A stretch of DNA of 64,000 nt from Candidatus Bathyarchaeota archaeon (GCA_018397065.1 JAGTRI010000004.1:16267-80266); one strand, 5' to 3'; positions 9,578-18,624 are shown, numbered from the stretch's first letter. Translations and numbers: made by a program. Notes: generated from the sequence alone by a model not told the origin.

Positions 9578-11287
9578 ATGGCATTGCTGGTAAAAAACGG
9601 GTACGTTTACGATCCTCTAAACGACGTAAAAGGCGAAATAATGGACATTTGCGTTGAAAATGGCAAAATTGTAGAAAAAATAAATGAAAAAAAAGCTCAA
9701 ATCATAGACGCATCAAACATGGTCGTGATGCCAGGCGGCATAGACATACATACACACATCGCAGGCTCAGAAGTGAACGCTGGAAGGCTTTTGCGTCCCG
9801 AAGATCACTACAATGATGTGGAAACTAGAACGGCTATAACTAGGTCAGGAGTAGGGCATTCTGTTCCATCCACTTTTACAACAGGCTACAGATATTCACG
9901 CATGGGATATACAACCATTTGCAATCCTTCTATGCCTCCTCTTGAAGCTCGGCATACCCATGAGGAGCTTGATGACACTCCAATGGTTGACAAGGCAACC
10001 TTCCCGTTGCTTGGGGATTGGTGGTTTGTCCTCGAACTTCTCCAAAAAAACCTCCTCAGAGAGTGCGCTGCTCACGTTGCTTGGCTGATATCGGCTACAA
10101 AGGGTTATGCGATAAAGATCGTTAATCCAGGTGGCGTCGAGTCATGGGGGTTTGGGAGGAATGTTAAAGATCTCGACGACCCTGTTCCAAATTTTGGAAT
10201 AACGCCAAGAGAGATTATCCGTGGGCTTTGCAAAGTCAATCATATACTAAATCTTCCCCACACAATACACGTTCATACTAATCAGCTTGGCAAACCTGGA
10301 AATTATCTAATTACACTTGAAACTATGAGATGCGTAGAGGATCTTACTTTTGAAAAAAGGCCTTCAATTCATATCACGCACTGTCAGTTTAGCTCATTTA
10401 AGGGAGATAATTGGGGAAGCATCAAGTCTGGAGCTGAAGAGATTGCAAAATACGTTAATGGACACAGCCATGTTACGATAGATATGGGTCAGGTTGTCTT
10501 TACAGAGACAACAACAATGACGGCTGACGGTCCTTGGCAGTATACTCTATATGAGCTAAGCGGAAACAAGTGGGTTAACCATGATGTCGAAACTGAAACG
10601 GCTGCCGGCATAGTTCCCTTTACTTACAAACGAAAAAGCCTTGTACATGCAACAATGTGGTCAATAGGCCTTGAACTTGCATTGCTTATAAAAGACCCAT
10701 GGAAGGTCTATCTTACAACTGACCATCCAAACGCGGCTCCTTTTACAACTTACCCGAAGATAATATCTTGGCTTATGAGCAGAAAAGCAAGAAATGTCAT
10801 GTTAAATAAGATTAACAAAAAAGCAAAGAAACGTTCTCTTCTTCCAAGCATAGACAGAGAATATGACCTTTTTGAAATCGCCATAATTACACGCGCAGGT
10901 CAAGCAAAAGCCCTAGGGATGAAAAACAAGGGGCACCTGGGGCCTAATGCTGACGCTGACATTGCGATTTACGATCTTAATCCAAAAAATGCAGACTTTC
11001 CAAAGAATTACCGAAGAGTTCGCCGTGCTTTTGAGAATTCTGTTTTCACAATAAAGGGCGGAGAAATTGTGTCAAAAAACGGAGCTATAGTGAAACCAGT
11101 CGTAGGAAGAACAATGTGGACAGATATTGAAGCCACCTCATTTACAATGGCAAATTCATACTCTGAGACTTTGAAAGACTTAAAGAAACGGTTCCGAGAA
11201 TATTGGACAATAGAGTTGGATAACTATTTTGTTACAGAAAAATTCCTAAAATCTTCGGAGCCTATACCAATTAAACCAGAGGTGTGA
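9578..11287 (+). CDS. fwdA: Formylmethanofuran dehydrogenase subunit A
   Basis: Amidohydrolase-fold subunit that transfers the formyl group to methanofuran (or back) in the archaeal C1 pathway. The 569-residue protein has the metal-binding HTH of GGIDIHTHIAG near residue 57, a KIVNPGGVESWGFG segment that holds the conserved lysine, internal histidines (HVHTNQLG, ITHCQFSSF), and YLTTDHPNAAPF with a late aspartate. These fit FwdA/FmdA rather than dihydropyrimidinase. It ends with TGA, after which fwdC continues in the same frame. Confidence 0.94.
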   Translation: MALLVKNGYVYDPLNDVKGEIMDICVENGKIVEKINEKKAQIIDASNMVVMPGGIDIHTHIAGSEVNAGRLLRPEDHYNDVETRTAITRSGVGHSVPSTFTTGYRYSRMGYTTICNPSMPPLEARHTHEELDDTPMVDKATFPLLGDWWFVLELLQKNLLRECAAHVAWLISATKGYAIKIVNPGGVESWGFGRNVKDLDDPVPNFGITPREIIRGLCKVNHILNLPHTIHVHTNQLGKPGNYLITLETMRCVEDLTFEKRPSIHITHCQFSSFKGDNWGSIKSGAEEIAKYVNGHSHVTIDMGQVVFTETTTMTADGPWQYTLYELSGNKWVNHDVETETAAGIVPFTYKRKSLVHATMWSIGLELALLIKDPWKVYLTTDHPNAAPFTTYPKIISWLMSRKARNVMLNKINKKAKKRSLLPSIDREYDLFEIAIITRAGQAKALGMKNKGHLGPNADADIAIYDLNPKNADFPKNYRRVRRAFENSVFTIKGGEIVSKNGAIVKPVVGRTMWTDIEATSFTMANSYSETLKDLKKRFREYWTIELDNYFVTEKFLKSSEPIPIKPEV

Positions 11288-11290
11288 AAA

Positions 11291-12112
11291 ATAACGATCA
11301 CGCTACAACCAAAATATTCCTTAAAGGTACCAGTCTACGCAGAATGTATTACGCCAGATATTTTCCTGGAGAAATCCATCAAAGAAATTTCAGAATTAAG
11401 AGTTTGGGAAGGAAATAGACAGAAGAGCCTTGGAGATGTATTTGACATTATTGAGAAGACTGGGGACACTGATGAAAACAACGTTATTCTTCTAAGCGGA
11501 GATTTTCATAAGGTGCGAATGATAGGGCACAAAATGACCCAAGGCACCATTATTATCGATGGTAACGCTGGCATGCGCTTAGGTGAAGGCATGAAAGGGG
11601 GAAAAATCCAAGTAAACGGCAACGTCGATTCCTGGGTTGGTTGCATGATGAAAGGTGGAAAAATTGAGGTTACTGGGTCAGCTGGAAGCTATGTTGGCTC
11701 ATCATATCGCGGATCCACAGAAGGCATGAAGGGTGGAGAAATTCTTATACATGGGAATGCTGGAAACGAGATCGGCTGTCACATGAAAGATGGCCTAATC
11801 AAGGTTGAATGTTGCGCAGGATTTTTTCCAGGAATCCACATGAGAAATGGAACAATCATTATTTTAGGTGACTGTTTAGGGCGGGCTGGTGCAGAAATGG
11901 CTGATGGAAAAATAATTGTCTGTGGATATTTGCCTTCTATTCTTCCCACTTTTACGATAGACAGCATTAGACCTGATGTTAAAGTCAATGGAGAAAGGAT
12001 AGCAGGTCCATTTTATCGTTTCACAGGTGACATCATTGAGGAAGGCAAAGGAAAGCTCTTCGTAGCGAAGAACCAAAACCCACATCTTGCATCCTACGAG
12101 AAATACCTATAA
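11291..12112 (+). CDS. fwdC: Formylmethanofuran dehydrogenase subunit C (start unresolved)
   Basis: Beta-helical subunit with GXXGXXM-type repeats that lines the complex next to FwdA. The repeats are clear: GNAGMRLGEGMKGGKIQVNG, GSAGSYVGSS, GNAGNEIGCHMKDG and CAGFFPGIHMRNG. The frame is open from the codon after the fwdA TGA to 12112, about 274 codons, which is full family length, and its first codons read KITITLQPKYSLKVPVY. No ATG, GTG or TTG occurs in frame until GTG 11513, which would remove about 75 residues. Candidates are ATA 11291 or ACG 11294 after GAGGTG, or a GTG at 11284 if the run of five A is one base too long. Confidence 0.85.
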   Translation: MTITLQPKYSLKVPVYAECITPDIFLEKSIKEISELRVWEGNRQKSLGDVFDIIEKTGDTDENNVILLSGDFHKVRMIGHKMTQGTIIIDGNAGMRLGEGMKGGKIQVNGNVDSWVGCMMKGGKIEVTGSAGSYVGSSYRGSTEGMKGGEILIHGNAGNEIGCHMKDGLIKVECCAGFFPGIHMRNGTIIILGDCLGRAGAEMADGKIIVCGYLPSILPTFTIDSIRPDVKVNGERIAGPFYRFTGDIIEEGKGKLFVAKNQNPHLASYEKYL

Positions 12113-12137
12113 CCTAAGTACAACTGGAGAAGACAAG

Positions 12138-13097
12138 TTGTGGCAAGTAAGTGTTAATCAAAGAGCGATGAAACTTGTAAGAAAGTTTTGTGCCAAAGCT
12201 GAGACGTACAGAGTAAAGGTAAAGAAGAGTAAGAAAGGCGCATCGATAATAGACGCTGGATTAGAAGCAAAAGGAAGTATTGAAGCAGGTAGGGTCATAA
12301 CAGAAATTTGCCTTGGAGGGCTTGGTCAGGCAAACATTTCTACTACTCAGATTGGTTCAAAAAGTCTTCCTTTAATCTCGGTTTCCACTGACTTTCCAGC
12401 AATCTCAACTCTAGGATCTCAAATGGCTGGGTGGCAAATAAAGTCTAAGGGTTTTCAAGCATTAGGATCTGGTCCCGCTCGTGCTTTGGCTTTAAAACCC
12501 AAATCGATTTTTGAACAAATTGATTACAAGGACGCTTATGACGAGACTGTGATTGTTCTTGAAACTAGCAAAGAACCACCTGAAGATGTCATAGCGAACA
12601 TTGCTGAATCGTGTCATGTAAATGTAAATAAACTCTTTCTTGTTGTTGTTCCAATAACATCTATTTCAGGAATCACTCAAGTTTCAGGAAGAGTGGTTGA
12701 GACAGGAATTCATAAACTTGTAAACATCGGCGTAGATCCAAAATGTATCTTACATGCGAAGGGCTCTGCGCCTATTCTGCCTGTTCATCATGATCCTGTT
12801 GAGGCCATGGGAAGATCGAACGATGCAATACTTTATGGAGGAGAAACATATATAGTCCTAAATTACGACGACGAGGCAAAACTTAGACAACTAACTGAGA
12901 AATCAGTTTCCTCAGCATCAAAGCAATATGGACAATCGTTTGCAGAGATTCTTAAGAAAGCAGATTTTGACTTCTATAAAATTGATCCGCAACTTTTTGC
13001 CCCTGCTGTGATGACAGTAGAAAACAAAAGGACGGGCAGAACGTTTTCTGCTGGAAAAATCAATTCAGATGTATTATTGAAAACAATAAGTCTTTAG
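12138..13097 (+). CDS. mch: Methenyltetrahydromethanopterin cyclohydrolase
   Basis: Interconverts 5-formyl- and 5,10-methenyl-tetrahydromethanopterin, between the formyltransferase and the methylene dehydrogenase of the archaeal Wood-Ljungdahl/methanogenesis branch. Recognisable parts are SIEAGRVITEICLGGLGQ, SGPARALALKP, ITSISGITQVSGRVVETGIHK and PVHHDPVEAMGRSNDAILYGG. I chose the TTG at 12138 with GGAGA eight bases upstream; it gives 319 residues, the usual length. It lies 25 bp after fwdC in the same direction, so fwdA-fwdC-mch read as one unit. Confidence 0.94.
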   Translation: MWQVSVNQRAMKLVRKFCAKAETYRVKVKKSKKGASIIDAGLEAKGSIEAGRVITEICLGGLGQANISTTQIGSKSLPLISVSTDFPAISTLGSQMAGWQIKSKGFQALGSGPARALALKPKSIFEQIDYKDAYDETVIVLETSKEPPEDVIANIAESCHVNVNKLFLVVVPITSISGITQVSGRVVETGIHKLVNIGVDPKCILHAKGSAPILPVHHDPVEAMGRSNDAILYGGETYIVLNYDDEAKLRQLTEKSVSSASKQYGQSFAEILKKADFDFYKIDPQLFAPAVMTVENKRTGRTFSAGKINSDVLLKTISL

Positions 13098-13144
13098 TGC
13101 AGTTAACAGAGATTCTCAGATAAGTCAAGTTCGCATTTTCATCT

Positions 13145-13753
13145 TCATGATTTGATGAAAAAGCTTTTCATCATCATTGTAAAGCCTTGATTGTTAGCTA
13201 GCGTAAGGAGAAGAACGCCTTCTATAATCATTTCAACAAACGCCTTTATAAGAATTCCAATAACTATTGGATACAACACGAAGACCGGTGTACCAAAAAT
13301 CGTTGGGAAAACTGCTAAGAAAATGAAGACCGTATAAACCGCCTCTGGAATATAAGAAATTAGAGTCGACGATATGAAATGAAGTTGGTGACGTTTCTTA
13401 TCTTTAAGTCCCATGGCGGCTATCACAATACCTGCAACTATTCCCGTTAACGCTTTACCTAGAGGCAGTGAAAATCCCGTAATTAAGTTTCCCTTTGAAA
13501 ATCCAAACTCATTTGCAGCAACCAAACCTCCTATGATCCCTGTTAAGCCGCCGATTGCTGGCCCTCCATAAAGCGCACTGACGAAGGTTGTTATGTGGGA
13601 AAGATCTAAAGCTATTGAGACGCTGTATGGTCCAAAAGAGACAGTAGGCAAAAATGGTGCGGCTATAATTGAGAGCCATGATATAACATTCCCCAATGTC
13701 CCCATAATGCATATAAAGATCCAATCTTTAGGTGAAATCATTCTAAAACGCAT
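13145..13753 (-). CDS. Putative ECF-type transporter S component (membrane protein)
   Basis: The 202-residue protein has about five or six hydrophobic segments and the loop pattern of ECF transporter substrate-binding components: LDLSHITTFVSALYGGPAIGG, GLTGIIGGLVAA and SLPLGKALTGIVAG. Such components bind vitamins or metals and work with a shared energising module, which is not in this window. No substrate can be assigned. It is on the minus strand 140 bp after an FrhB-like gene, with a TATA-like element between them, so it may be transcribed on its own. Confidence 0.5.
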   Translation of the reverse strand: MRFRMISPKDWIFICIMGTLGNVISWLSIIAAPFLPTVSFGPYSVSIALDLSHITTFVSALYGGPAIGGLTGIIGGLVAANEFGFSKGNLITGFSLPLGKALTGIVAGIVIAAMGLKDKKRHQLHFISSTLISYIPEAVYTVFIFLAVFPTIFGTPVFVLYPIVIGILIKAFVEMIIEGVLLLTLANNQGFTMMMKSFFIKS

Positions 13754-13893
13754 TTAACACACCTTCTATAATGGGTTTCATGAACCAGCTGTTTGATCTG
13801 ACGGAACTTATGACCACTTATTTAAAGGTTGCTACTTAAAATTGAGTGACCTTTTTTGTAAAAAGAAAAGTGACCGTTGTTTAGAGGAATAGT

Positions 13894-14934
13894 TTAGCAA
13901 ATAGCTCTAACTCGTTTTCTTCTTGAGAGTTTAACTAGCAAATCAAGAGCCTTTTCGTCTTCAATTGGCCTTGTTCGGATAACTTTATTAGAGTTCGCTT
14001 TCCAAAATAGTTCCTCAGCTTTTTCTGTTCGAAGAACAGTTAAAGTCCAACTTTCCAAACCTAGCCCACCTACAGACATGTCAGCTAGCTCAGAAGAGAA
14101 GTCTGAACACAGCGCAATGCAGTTTCTGACATGTTTCTTCGCCTCTTTTAACTGGATTTCTTTCACATCGCCTGATTTTGTTGTAACGAGAAGTTTTCCC
14201 TTTATGTTTATTTTTGCCACGTCCGCTGCGTTAATCCCAAGTTCACTGTGCAGTAATTGTCTTATCAATCCTTCATAGGTAAAGCATTCGCTGCAGAAAA
14301 CACCAATTGTTAAGGCAACAGCTTCGGAGAATTTTTTTAAAGGTAAGGCTTGGATTTTTCTAATTGCTTGTATTTGATCAGGGGTGCCAACGAATGCAAG
14401 TTTTTTCTTTTTTTGAATTATACCTTCTTTTAATGCAATCATGTTTGGTGAATAAGTGTACCTTGTTCCAGCGCAATCCAGTATCTCCTTCGCCGTCGTA
14501 GCTAGCTTTGGAACTGCTTTCAATGGTTCAGTTTCGTTTACACCCGAGAGGACTGCGCCATCAATGTACCCTTCATTTAAAGCATAGATCAATAGTGCAG
14601 TAACAACTCCGCCATCTTGACAAACGTTTCTGATTTTTTGGTCTGTTGTTTGGGCTAAAACTATTTTACGGTAGATACCAAAGTCCTCGTTGCCCATTCT
14701 TTCTCTGTTATAAACATTTTTTTCCAGCTCTGGGATGAACAAATCATATCGCGGGCATACTTGAGCACAGATGCCGCAAGACTTGCATTCTCTTGCTAGA
14801 AACGGTTTCTCATCAATATATTCAAGACAGTTAAATGGGCATACAACAACGCAAGAAGCACAACCAATACATGATGAAGGTAAAACATGTTTTCCAAGAG
14901 TTTCTTCAAAGCTTACTTTTGGAATTTGAACCAT
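13894..14934 (-). CDS. F420-reducing dehydrogenase beta subunit family protein (FrhB-like)
   Basis: Iron-sulfur flavoprotein family that moves electrons to or from coenzyme F420. The N-terminus carries two [4Fe-4S] motifs: C22-x2-C25-x2-C28-x3-C32-P and C50-x2-C53-x2-C56-x3-C60-P. Then follows the FrhB/FdhB core (TDQKIRNVCQDGGVVTALLIYAL, AGTRYTYSPN, KKKLAFVGTPDQIQAIRKIQ, GVFCSECFTYEGL). At 346 residues with a fused ferredoxin part it resembles FpoF/FqoF-like members. The nearby fwdA-fwdC-mch genes fit an F420- or ferredoxin-linked C1 role; the specific partner is not identifiable. Confidence 0.82.
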   Translation of the reverse strand: MVQIPKVSFEETLGKHVLPSSCIGCASCVVVCPFNCLEYIDEKPFLARECKSCGICAQVCPRYDLFIPELEKNVYNRERMGNEDFGIYRKIVLAQTTDQKIRNVCQDGGVVTALLIYALNEGYIDGAVLSGVNETEPLKAVPKLATTAKEILDCAGTRYTYSPNMIALKEGIIQKKKKLAFVGTPDQIQAIRKIQALPLKKFSEAVALTIGVFCSECFTYEGLIRQLLHSELGINAADVAKINIKGKLLVTTKSGDVKEIQLKEAKKHVRNCIALCSDFSSELADMSVGGLGLESWTLTVLRTEKAEELFWKANSNKVIRTRPIEDEKALDLLVKLSRRKRVRAIC

Positions 14935-14980
14935 TTTTTCACCGTTCTTTGTGGTCTGAAATTATTTTGTTATATGTTAA

Positions 14981-14990
14981 ACTTATATGC
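14981..14990 (+). promoter_or_regulatory. TATA box giving near-leaderless phosphatase mRNA
   Basis: ACTTATATGC lies about 30 bp before the ATG at 15017. Initiation about 26 bp after its centre would fall near 15012, leaving only a few bases of leader. No ribosome binding site is visible before the ATG, which fits a leaderless transcript. Confidence 0.45.
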
Positions 14991-15016
14991 CTCTCGACTC
15001 TTTAACATAGAATCGG

Positions 15017-15928
15017 ATGAGAAATTTATCAAGTTTGTTAAGAGAAGCACATGATGTTGACCATAAAGCCTTTCTAAGGCTAATTTACCAAGTTGACCAG
15101 ATACTTTCTTCAGAAAAACAGAAAATACAGATTGTTGGAAGGCTTGTTTATTTATCTCCAAAAGGAAAGACGATAGTAATTGGCGACATTCATGGCGATC
15201 TTGGCAGTCTCGAACAAATACTGAACGAGATAAGAATATGCGAAGTCCCATTTGGAACAGATGCTTACCTTGTTTTTCTTGGAGACTACGGTGACCGAGG
15301 ACCTTTTTCTCCTGAGGTTTATTATGTCATTTTAAGTTTAAAAAAGATGTTTCCAAAAAACGTAGTTTTACTTCAAGGAAACCACGAAGGTCCACAGGAC
15401 CTTTTAGCTTCTCCACATGACTTGCCTCATCACCTATTTAGGAAATTTGGCACAGAATGGCAAACGATTTACTCGAATCTTAGCTCGCTTTTTAGAAAGT
15501 TCTATACAGCTGTACTCGTGAAAGGCAAGTTCATAATGTTGCATGGCGGAGTTCCAAGCAAGGCGAAAACTCCTGATGACGTTGCATTTGCGTATAAAAA
15601 ACACCCAGCTGAGACCCATCTCGAAGAAATATTATGGAGCGACCCAGCAGAAGACATTAAAGGCACTTGTTTTTCACCTCGGGGCGCAGGGTACCTATTT
15701 GGTGAAGATATAACAGACATGTTTCTTAGAATTGTGGATGCTAAATGTGTGATCAGAGGCCATGAACCAGCAGATGAAGGATATAAGGTCAACCATATGG
15801 GAAAGGTGACAACAATTTTTTCAAGAAAAGGTCCACCATATTATAATAATAAGGCAGCCTACGCTGTTGTTGACAGAAGCAAGGTAGATTCGGCATCTTA
15901 TATTTCATCATGTATTGAGCAATTCTAA
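15017..15928 (+). CDS. Serine/threonine protein phosphatase, PP1/PP2A-like
   Basis: Metallophosphoesterase of the PPP family that removes phosphate from Ser/Thr. The signature motifs are all present in order: GDIHGD near residue 57, GDYGDRG near 94, GNHEGP near 124, and later LHGGVPSK and RGHEPADEGY, which supply the two-metal site ligands. The 303-residue length fits a stand-alone catalytic subunit with a short helical N-terminus. The gene is monocistronic by context, divergent from the FrhB-like gene. Its substrate is unknown. Confidence 0.9.
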   Translation: MRNLSSLLREAHDVDHKAFLRLIYQVDQILSSEKQKIQIVGRLVYLSPKGKTIVIGDIHGDLGSLEQILNEIRICEVPFGTDAYLVFLGDYGDRGPFSPEVYYVILSLKKMFPKNVVLLQGNHEGPQDLLASPHDLPHHLFRKFGTEWQTIYSNLSSLFRKFYTAVLVKGKFIMLHGGVPSKAKTPDDVAFAYKKHPAETHLEEILWSDPAEDIKGTCFSPRGAGYLFGEDITDMFLRIVDAKCVIRGHEPADEGYKVNHMGKVTTIFSRKGPPYYNNKAAYAVVDRSKVDSASYISSCIEQF

Positions 15929-16088
15929 GAAGTTTATTTTAAAAGGCATTGAGAAAATAGGTAATAAAGATTCTAGAATCCATAAACTGTCTTGATCTTC
16001 TATCTTTCTGGAATGTTTCAAAAATATGGACACAGGATTCATATTCTTTAAAAAGTAATATTAATCACCTCAATTAACAAAGAACTTG

Positions 16089-16337
16089 ATGGTTGGAACA
16101 TCGTTGGGACAGATGATGGCTTTGAAAGTTGATCTGAAATCCATAGAAGGCGAAGGTGATTTTCCATGTCCGTCATGTGGAACTATTATCTCTCCTGACG
16201 ATGAATCGGAAAAAACCTACAAAATAATGGATATAGAAACGTTTGATGATGGCTCCCTCAAGACTTTAACAATAATCTGTAAGAAATGCCGTAAAACCAT
16301 AATTTTAGAAGGTTTTGAACTGCTAAAAAATGAGTGA
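16089..16337 (+). CDS. Small zinc-ribbon protein
   Basis: An 82-residue protein with two CxxC knuckles, CPSCG and CKKC, separated by a strand-rich middle (KTYKIMDIETFDDGSLKTLTIIC). This is the build of a single zinc ribbon. No family name is recognised. The ATG at 16089 was taken, with later in-frame ATGs possible (16116 or 16119). It is followed after about 60-75 bp by a methionine synthase homologue in the same direction. Function unknown. Confidence 0.6.
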   Translation: MVGTSLGQMMALKVDLKSIEGEGDFPCPSCGTIISPDDESEKTYKIMDIETFDDGSLKTLTIICKKCRKTIILEGFELLKNE

Positions 16338-16394
16338 GCCTGGTTATCCGCAAAAGTTTGTAGTCAACTTTGAGAGAAAGATTTTTCTTTTGAT

Positions 16395-17396
16395 TTGCCA
16401 TCCTATGTTGCGGTGGCCAAGCTGCAATTATATGGAATTTTCTCATCCGTAATAGGCAGTTTCCCCTTGGATGACTCTGAATCGAACAGAGAAAAGTGCA
16501 TAGAAGATCAGTTAAAATTAGGGTTGGATTTCCCATCTTATCCTCAATTGACTGAGATGGGTCCACAGTTTTTAGGTGAAATCGTGAAATATGGTAGCGG
16601 AATTCAGTTAGAAAAAACTCGGTACAAAATGAGCAGTAAAAAAATTGAGTATGAAGGTCCTCCTATAGGCTTAGAACCCTTTTTTTGGACAAAAAAATAT
16701 CTTCAAAACAAGGGTTTGGCAGAGACGGTTCATTTAAAAGTTCCTATTACAGGGCCTTTTACCCTTGCCTCTTATATTGAAATTAAAACAGGAGTTTTCC
16801 CTTTTAACTCTGCAGCTGCCGATTTGGATATTGTAAGGCAGGTTGCTGATATATTGGCAAAAAGCTGTGAAGAAGCTTCAAAGAATGCCAACATGATTTC
16901 AATCGATGAACCCATCTTAAGTGTGCTGGTAGGAACAAGAACTACCTTTGGTTACAAAGAAGAAGACATAATAAATGTACTTAATGCTTTTAAAGAGTCC
17001 TGTAAAGGCAGAATTGTGGGAACACACATTTGTGGCAGAATTTCTCCTAAACTGGTAGACATTCTTCTTGATACTGAATTTGATTATCTTAGTCACGAAT
17101 TTTGCGATATACCTCAGAATATGAAAGTGTATTCTCCAGAAAAAGTGAAGAAAAAAGAAAAAACACTATCCGTTGGCTGCGTGTCAACTAAAAATCCAAG
17201 AATCGAAAGCGTAGATGAAATTTTGGGAGTAATGAAACAGTTCAGAGAATATAGTGATTCGGTGATTTTCACTCCGGACTGTGGTTTTCGTAAGCTCTTA
17301 GTAGGTAACTTAACTAAAGATGAAGCTTATGAGATTTCTTTACGTAAAATCAGAAACATGGTTGAGGCTTTAGGGAAATTTAGGGCATCTTTCTGA
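16395..17396 (+). CDS. Core-type methionine synthase (MetE C-terminal homologue)
   Basis: Homologue of the catalytic C-terminal domain of cobalamin-independent methionine synthase, without the N-terminal folate domain. Archaeal proteins of this type take methyl groups from a corrinoid protein rather than from methyl-folate. Zinc ligands are visible as GTHICGRIS (His and Cys) and TPDCGFRKL (Cys), and MISIDEPILSVL supplies the substrate-site acidic residues. The start is uncertain: TTG 16395 is the longest, GTG 16413 is equally plausible, and neither has a good ribosome binding site. Its end overlaps the convergent gene at 17380 by 17 bp. Confidence 0.82.
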   Translation: MPSYVAVAKLQLYGIFSSVIGSFPLDDSESNREKCIEDQLKLGLDFPSYPQLTEMGPQFLGEIVKYGSGIQLEKTRYKMSSKKIEYEGPPIGLEPFFWTKKYLQNKGLAETVHLKVPITGPFTLASYIEIKTGVFPFNSAAADLDIVRQVADILAKSCEEASKNANMISIDEPILSVLVGTRTTFGYKEEDIINVLNAFKESCKGRIVGTHICGRISPKLVDILLDTEFDYLSHEFCDIPQNMKVYSPEKVKKKEKTLSVGCVSTKNPRIESVDEILGVMKQFREYSDSVIFTPDCGFRKLLVGNLTKDEAYEISLRKIRNMVEALGKFRASF

Positions 17397-18624
17397 CAGA
17401 GTTATTAGTTGTCTTCTCCAACAGACCAGATTCCCTAAGGATTCGGCGGAATTCCTCATCTCTTAGAGAGGCTTTTCTTCCACCAGAGTAGATTGCTTTA
17501 ATCTTTTGTAAAACGTCAAGAACTGCTTCGTTACTAGGCGTTTTTCCAGTTATTTCTTCAATCATATACTTGACTATGGCTTTACCAGACTGTTTGCCGA
17601 TAGTCAAGCGCCGTTTGTTTCCAACAAGCTCCGGAGGATACGGCTCATACGTTAAGGCGTTACTGAGAACCCCATGGGTGTGAATGCCAGATTCATGAGC
17701 AAAAGCGTAATCTCCGACAATAGCTTTGTTTGGAGGGACAACATAACCAGTGGCTTTCCCGATGAGATCAGCAGTTTCCTTAAGTTTACTAATTTTATAT
17801 CCAAACTTTTTTATGCCATGATGCATCAGAAGGTTCATTATGACTTTTTCAGTTTCTGCGTTTCCAGCTCTTTCGCCGATGCCTAGAAAAGTGGTGCTGG
17901 CATAGATTTTTGGCCAGACTCCAGACGCTGCTCTGATAGCGGCTAGTGTGTTTTCAACAGCGTTACCGAAATCGTCGTGAGCATGAATCTCGACGTTTTC
18001 TATCTTGGTTTCAGCTTTTATGGCTTTTATCTTCGCTGGAATTCCGATTGGTAGAGGAGCGTCTAAGGAGGATAGTCCAATGCCTACTGTATCACATATT
18101 CTATAGCATTTCGCTCCTGCATCTGCCACCGCGTTGATAAACCTTTTTTCGAAGTTCCAGTCTGCTCTTGTGCTATCCTCACCATGGACGAAAACCCTCA
18201 GTCCGTGATCTTTCGCTGCGTACTCGACGACTTCAACAACTCGATCGATGAGTTCTTCAGGTGTCTTTTCCGGCCATTTAGCCTTAAAGTGTATAAAAGA
18301 GACAGGATGTGAAATTCCTATGTCATCGAATCCGCAGTCAAGAGCGTTATCTACGTCTTCCTTTACTGCCCTGCACCACCCGGCTATACTGGCTTTTAGA
18401 CCCATTTTATGTATGAGTTTCGCTGCTTGTTTGTCGGGTTTTTGGAAATGGTGCAATTCGATTCTTTCAACTCCAATTTCGTCTAATAGCTTCGCAATTT
18501 TGGCAGCGTCAGTTGGAGTAACTGCTAAGCCTGGCATTTGAACTCCGTCTCTTAATGTTGTGTCATCAATTATTGGATCCGTGTGTAACGGTAAAAAGCT
18601 GAATCCAAACTTTTCAAAGTTCAC
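17380..18624 (-). CDS. Homocitrate / 2-isopropylmalate synthase family protein
   Basis: DRE-TIM metallolyase that condenses acetyl-CoA with a 2-oxoacid. The metal-binding DDTTLRDGVQMPG is near residue 20, VEIHAHDDFGNAVENTLAA gives the His-x-His pair, and GERAGNAETEKVIMNLL and HESGIHTHGVL follow. The 414-residue length lacks the roughly 100-residue LeuA regulatory domain, so it is closer to homocitrate or related synthases. The substrate (2-oxoglutarate, 2-oxoisovalerate or oxaloacetate) cannot be read from the sequence. A matching dehydrogenase lies at 57521. It precedes two RAM-domain genes and glnA on the same strand. Confidence 0.8.
   Translation of the reverse strand: MNFEKFGFSFLPLHTDPIIDDTTLRDGVQMPGLAVTPTDAAKIAKLLDEIGVERIELHHFQKPDKQAAKLIHKMGLKASIAGWCRAVKEDVDNALDCGFDDIGISHPVSFIHFKAKWPEKTPEELIDRVVEVVEYAAKDHGLRVFVHGEDSTRADWNFEKRFINAVADAGAKCYRICDTVGIGLSSLDAPLPIGIPAKIKAIKAETKIENVEIHAHDDFGNAVENTLAAIRAASGVWPKIYASTTFLGIGERAGNAETEKVIMNLLMHHGIKKFGYKISKLKETADLIGKATGYVVPPNKAIVGDYAFAHESGIHTHGVLSNALTYEPYPPELVGNKRRLTIGKQSGKAIVKYMIEEITGKTPSNEAVLDVLQKIKAIYSGGRKASLRDEEFRRILRESGLLEKTTNNSVRKMP

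Noticed and set aside
11285-11287. fwdA TGA as a selenocysteine codon
   Set aside because: The position is the end of FwdA with no expected Cys or Sec; no SECIS-like hairpin was recognised. It is kept only as a minor readthrough option.
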